From Mya arenaria (taxonomy: Eukaryota; Mollusca; Bivalvia; Myida; Myidae), in assembly GCF_026914265.1 (NCBI RefSeq), contig NC_069127.1, positions 65,003,580 to 65,067,579 of the forward strand: DNA of 64,000 nucleotides. Reading direction: 5' to 3'. Under the pieces are notes generated by a model, which was not told where the DNA came from, did no database searches, and worked only from the letters and a program-made list of their open reading frames with translations. Shown here in pieces: positions 60,840 to 64,000 of the stretch. Each line of letters begins with the position of its first letter. Positions within the stretch are counted from its first letter, which is position 1. The position numbers and the translations under genes are program-made.

Positions 60840-61182
60840 ATGAGGACAAAGAAAGAAAATTTAAAATTACAACGCAGTAAGGTAGGTGGTTGTGGTGTTA
60901 GTTGTTTACACTCTGGGTCCCGGCGTGAGCACATTGAAGGGTCCCAGAGTGACAGTTCAACCACCGCATACATATCCTGGGCAGAACCAGTACTAGGTGC
61001 CTTCACCTCTGCAAGGAACTGACAACTTCTGTACATGCCAGGGGCAGTGGTACAGTGCGAATGGCCGTAGAAAGGATTTCACAACCAATCACAACAGAAG
61101 TGACCTGGTCCGCCCGGGAATCGAACCCGGGTTGTCCGATTCAGAGTCCAACGCTCTACCGATTGAGCTAAACGGGCGGACT
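60840..61182 (-). mobile_element. tRNA-derived SINE
   Basis: Read on the minus strand, a tRNA-like head (61182-61106) has an A box (TAGCTCAATCGG) and a perfect B box (GGTTCGATTCC). It is followed by about 260 bases of unrelated body with no ORF of interest. That is the layout of bivalve SINEs. The exact family and 3' end are not determined. Confidence 0.65.
61106..61182 (-). tRNA. tRNA-like head of the SINE (pseudo-tRNA, CTG in anticodon position)
   Basis: The B box and T arm are intact, and GTCCGCC can pair with GGCGGAC at the ends. The acceptor to D-arm spacing is several bases too long and the anticodon stem is mismatched. I read it as the SINE promoter, not a working tRNA-Gln gene. Confidence 0.4.
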
Positions 61183-61218
61183 TAGTACGGTAAGTAAATG
61201 AGTCAAGTTGTAATAATA

Positions 61219-61415
61219 CCCCCCCCCCCCCACACACAAAAAACAAACAAACAAAAAAACAACAACAACAAACAAACAAAAAAAAAACGCAACAAAGAAA
61301 AACAAACAAAAAAACCCATAAAAAAACACAACAACAAAAAAACAACCACACACGAAAAACAACAACCCCCACCCACCCCCACACCCAAAAACAACCCAAT
61401 AACAGCACACTTTAA
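61219..61415. repeat. A+C-only low-complexity tract
   Basis: About 190 bases almost free of G and T on the plus strand, running from a C11 run through CAA/AAC repeats to CCCCCACCC blocks. It is directly upstream of the SINE head in the SINE's orientation. Confidence 0.85.
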
Positions 61416-61827
61416 CGTAAGGGTTAATTCCGGTATAGGCGGTTCCATGAATTAAGATAAACATTCCTAATAATTATCCTGTTACATTTAGCGGAATGAC
61501 AATCGTGCTTAAAACTCTTCCGTGTCAGGTGAACTCTGTCCGGTATCATTTTGCTGATATGCGGGAAGTAAATGTCAAGAGACGTTCGTGGAAACAGACC
61601 TGACATTATATCAAATATTATGCCAGTAACGTTCTGCGGTTTGGCAATTATGACTTAAAACTTCAAAGCCCTTGGGTAACTTGTGATAAGCCAATCGTCT
61701 TTCTAGTGCAGATCAGGGGAACCTACCTTACCTAATACAAAACATTATTCCTGTAAAATTACTCAAATGCATAAATATAACTTCTTTGAAAGAAAAAAAA
61801 GATAACTTATCGGAAAAGAGCACTTAC

Positions 61828-62199
61828 TTAAAGTGACACTCTTATTTAAAAGCAATACAAACAATTTATTCATTGTATAACAAACAATAATTTTGAGCGA
61901 TAAACCTTAAACTACTAACTAAATAATGCATTTATGGAAATATCAATTTCTTATTACAAAATTCTAACCGTATATTTAATAGCTGAAACGCACAAATATT
62001 TAATGACTGGTGATTTACTGCGATAAACTATCATCTCATAAGGAAATATTGTACTTTTTTGCATCTATCTTTCAAATAAAACTCGGTTTCCTCCATTATA
62101 AGAACCATTGTTTTAGACATGTATTTATCGATTTTAGTATATTATAACAATTCTATTAATTTTGGTATAAATTATTTGGGAGTAAGAGTGCATCTTTAA
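61828..62199. mobile_element. MITE family C, copy 3 (best preserved)
   Basis: A 372-bp element with ends TTAAAGTGACACTCTTA and TAAGAGTGCATCTTTAA, TTAA at both termini, and no coding capacity. Confidence 0.75.
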
Positions 62200-64000
62200 C
62201 CATTGACGAATATTCCATTTCGTAAGCACTTCTCATCGTAATTTAGACGGATATTGGTTAAATACACCCACACGCTTTATCAAGATCCGCGTTCGTAAAA
62301 CTTTACCCACTTTGAAAGACGAAAGCGCACATGAATTGCACCTATAACTGCAATATTCCACTCTTCAATCATGAACAAAAATGCAAATAAGATAACAAGG
62401 TCAATAGAGATCGCTGATAACCGGATATTATACCAGTTACAGTGTGGCACATGAGAAAAAAACCTACCACCAATGCAAAACAGAGGAAGACGTGACATAT
62501 TTGTATTAAGTTTGTATTATCATTTGATCCGAATTTTGTTCTATTGTCTTTATGATAAGGACAGAACAGAACAGACTTATACATAAGAACATCGTCTGAA
62601 CTCACGAACTCATAGTCTGCGGATGTTCATCGGCCGTCAATGTTCATATTTACAACGAGTACAAGGATACTCATGAATGAGCATTTCTGAGAGGACAACA
62701 CAAAAATCAGCATCGGAATTGAAATAATCGATAAATGGTTCATCCTTAAGGGCCAATTTGATAACATCATCGGACACACATCTCATTTATGTTAAGGCAA
62801 TTTCCCCATGAATCATTAGTGTTCGCTATAATACTTATGCAAATTGAGGGATTATGTGACTGAATGATTAACAAATATGTTTTACTGTGCATTACTGGTT
62901 TTACGTTTCGTTTGTAATAATTGACTCTATCTTGTAAGCTTAAAGCGTGACGAGAGCATGGCTGATTATCATACTCCATGACCTGTAACTGAACCTGATG
63001 TAATGAAACTTCATTTAAACGGTCTCTACTTAGTTTCTTACAATGATGATCGAAACTATAATCCACCCATCAAAAAGAACTCACTTGAGTCCCGATGACA
63101 ATTTTAATACTTTTATTATTTAGAATCATATGAATGGTTAAAACATAAAGTTGCTTGATGTCTTAAATCGAGGATGATTTAAATGACAACATGGTAACAA
63201 GTCATAATAATCAGGGATGGTTCCAGGAATCGATGTTAGATGGGGTTTTACTTAGGGGCGCAATCTGTTGACATGCACCCCTTCCTCTGAACCGAAAGTA
63301 TATGGCATAAACTGTTTGCATGTGGAATAGGGGTTACTCAATCAAACTTTTAACAATTTGTAGTCGGAAATGATGCATTATGGGCGTATTTTGTTATCTC
63401 CTATATCGACATAAAAGTAAACTTGGACGATTTTAGAGGGGGCGCGCGCCTGGTGCGCCCCACCTCTTAACCCGCTTGTGATAATGCAGACGGTTGAGCG
63501 TACTCGAATTTACGTCAGTTGTTAGTGGAAATTTCAGAAAGCATGAAACCTTTAGCATCTTATTACCTATGAGGCACCACAGTGTTTTAAAGAATATCGT
63601 TCATACCTTTTACATGCCCTTTTGTATTTTATGTTTTAATGAAATGATCTAGGGATGCCAATTATCCAATTAAAAAATTAAGAATGCCCTGTTTGAAAGC
63701 ATAATGCGGAGGCCCAAGTAATAGATGCGACACATACATAATATGTAAAACAGATGTGACAGAATCACATACATCAAAATATGTTTACTGACACTCTTTG
63801 GAATACAATAGAACTACAGGGATAATCCCGGTAGTCACGGTTAAAGTATACACCCTTTTTAGAGGCACAAGGCTAGGACCAAATTGCCACTGAACGAGAA
63901 ATACAAAACGAACAAACAAATACACAACACAGAATAGTTTTTATTAACAAAAGATTGGATGATCGACTTGGAACCAAACTAATTTATTACACCACATTAA
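62200..64000. other. No confident gene
   Basis: Minus-strand ORFs at 62369-62605 (hydrophobic, FLCFALVVGFFLMC) and 62767-63066 (99 codons) are the only candidates. Neither has splice or family support. The GC-rich stretch at 63430-63480 looks like a dispersed-repeat end. Confidence 0.4.

Noticed and set aside
61106-61182. Functional tRNA-Gln gene
   Set aside because: Acceptor to D-arm spacing is too long and the anticodon stem is mismatched; the following body indicates a SINE.
61079-61464. Overlapping Phe/Cys/Val-rich minus ORFs
   Set aside because: Translations of the A+C-only tract; composition is that of the repeat.
62369-62605. 78-codon hydrophobic ORF
   Set aside because: Possible membrane segment but no splice partners, family match or coding signature beyond chance in AT-rich DNA.

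Overview
The window is animal nuclear DNA, most likely from a bivalve mollusc. It is AT-rich, its genes are split by clear GT-AG introns (plus one AT-AC intron), and it carries several MITE families, a tRNA-derived SINE and many minisatellites. The species assignment is an inference from repeat style and gene content; no marker gene is present.

Three protein-coding genes can be assembled from exon phases and splice sites. (1) Minus strand, 13971 to 8742: a six-exon gene for a death-effector-domain (DED) protein of about 627 residues with a long coiled coil. (2) Plus strand, 31803 to 34837: a four-exon gene for a protein of about 316 residues with an N-terminal coiled coil, one membrane segment and a C-terminal domain I cannot name. 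(3) Minus strand, 58213 to 36220: an 18-exon, 22-kb gene for an ADAM10/kuzbanian-like membrane metalloprotease of about 866 residues, complete from signal peptide to cytoplasmic tail. Genes 2 and 3 converge. The DED protein suggests death or innate-immune signalling and the ADAM a cell-surface sheddase; nothing in the sequence shows that the three act together.

Layout: 1.3-3.6 kb, a 67-bp minisatellite; 3.85-6 kb, two MITEs and one orphan exon candidate; 8.7-14 kb, the DED gene; 14-18 kb, no confident gene; 18.4-22 kb, splice-like signals of a possible noncoding transcript; 22.3-24.9 kb, three tandem repeats; 25-30 kb, nothing convincing; 30.1-30.7 kb, a 21-bp minisatellite; 31.8-34.8 kb, the membrane-protein gene; 36.2-58.2 kb, the ADAM gene, whose introns hold at least five tandem arrays, a LINE fragment and a MITE; 58.9-62.2 kb, three more MITEs and a SINE.

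The two most striking observations are both in the ADAM gene. Intron 13 has textbook U12-type AT-AC signals. Intron 12 carries roughly 30 tandem copies of the 3' splice site and first 40-50 bases of exon 13, a 69-bp unit that keeps the disintegrin reading frame open. No LTR element, other virus-like copy or CRISPR array was recognised.
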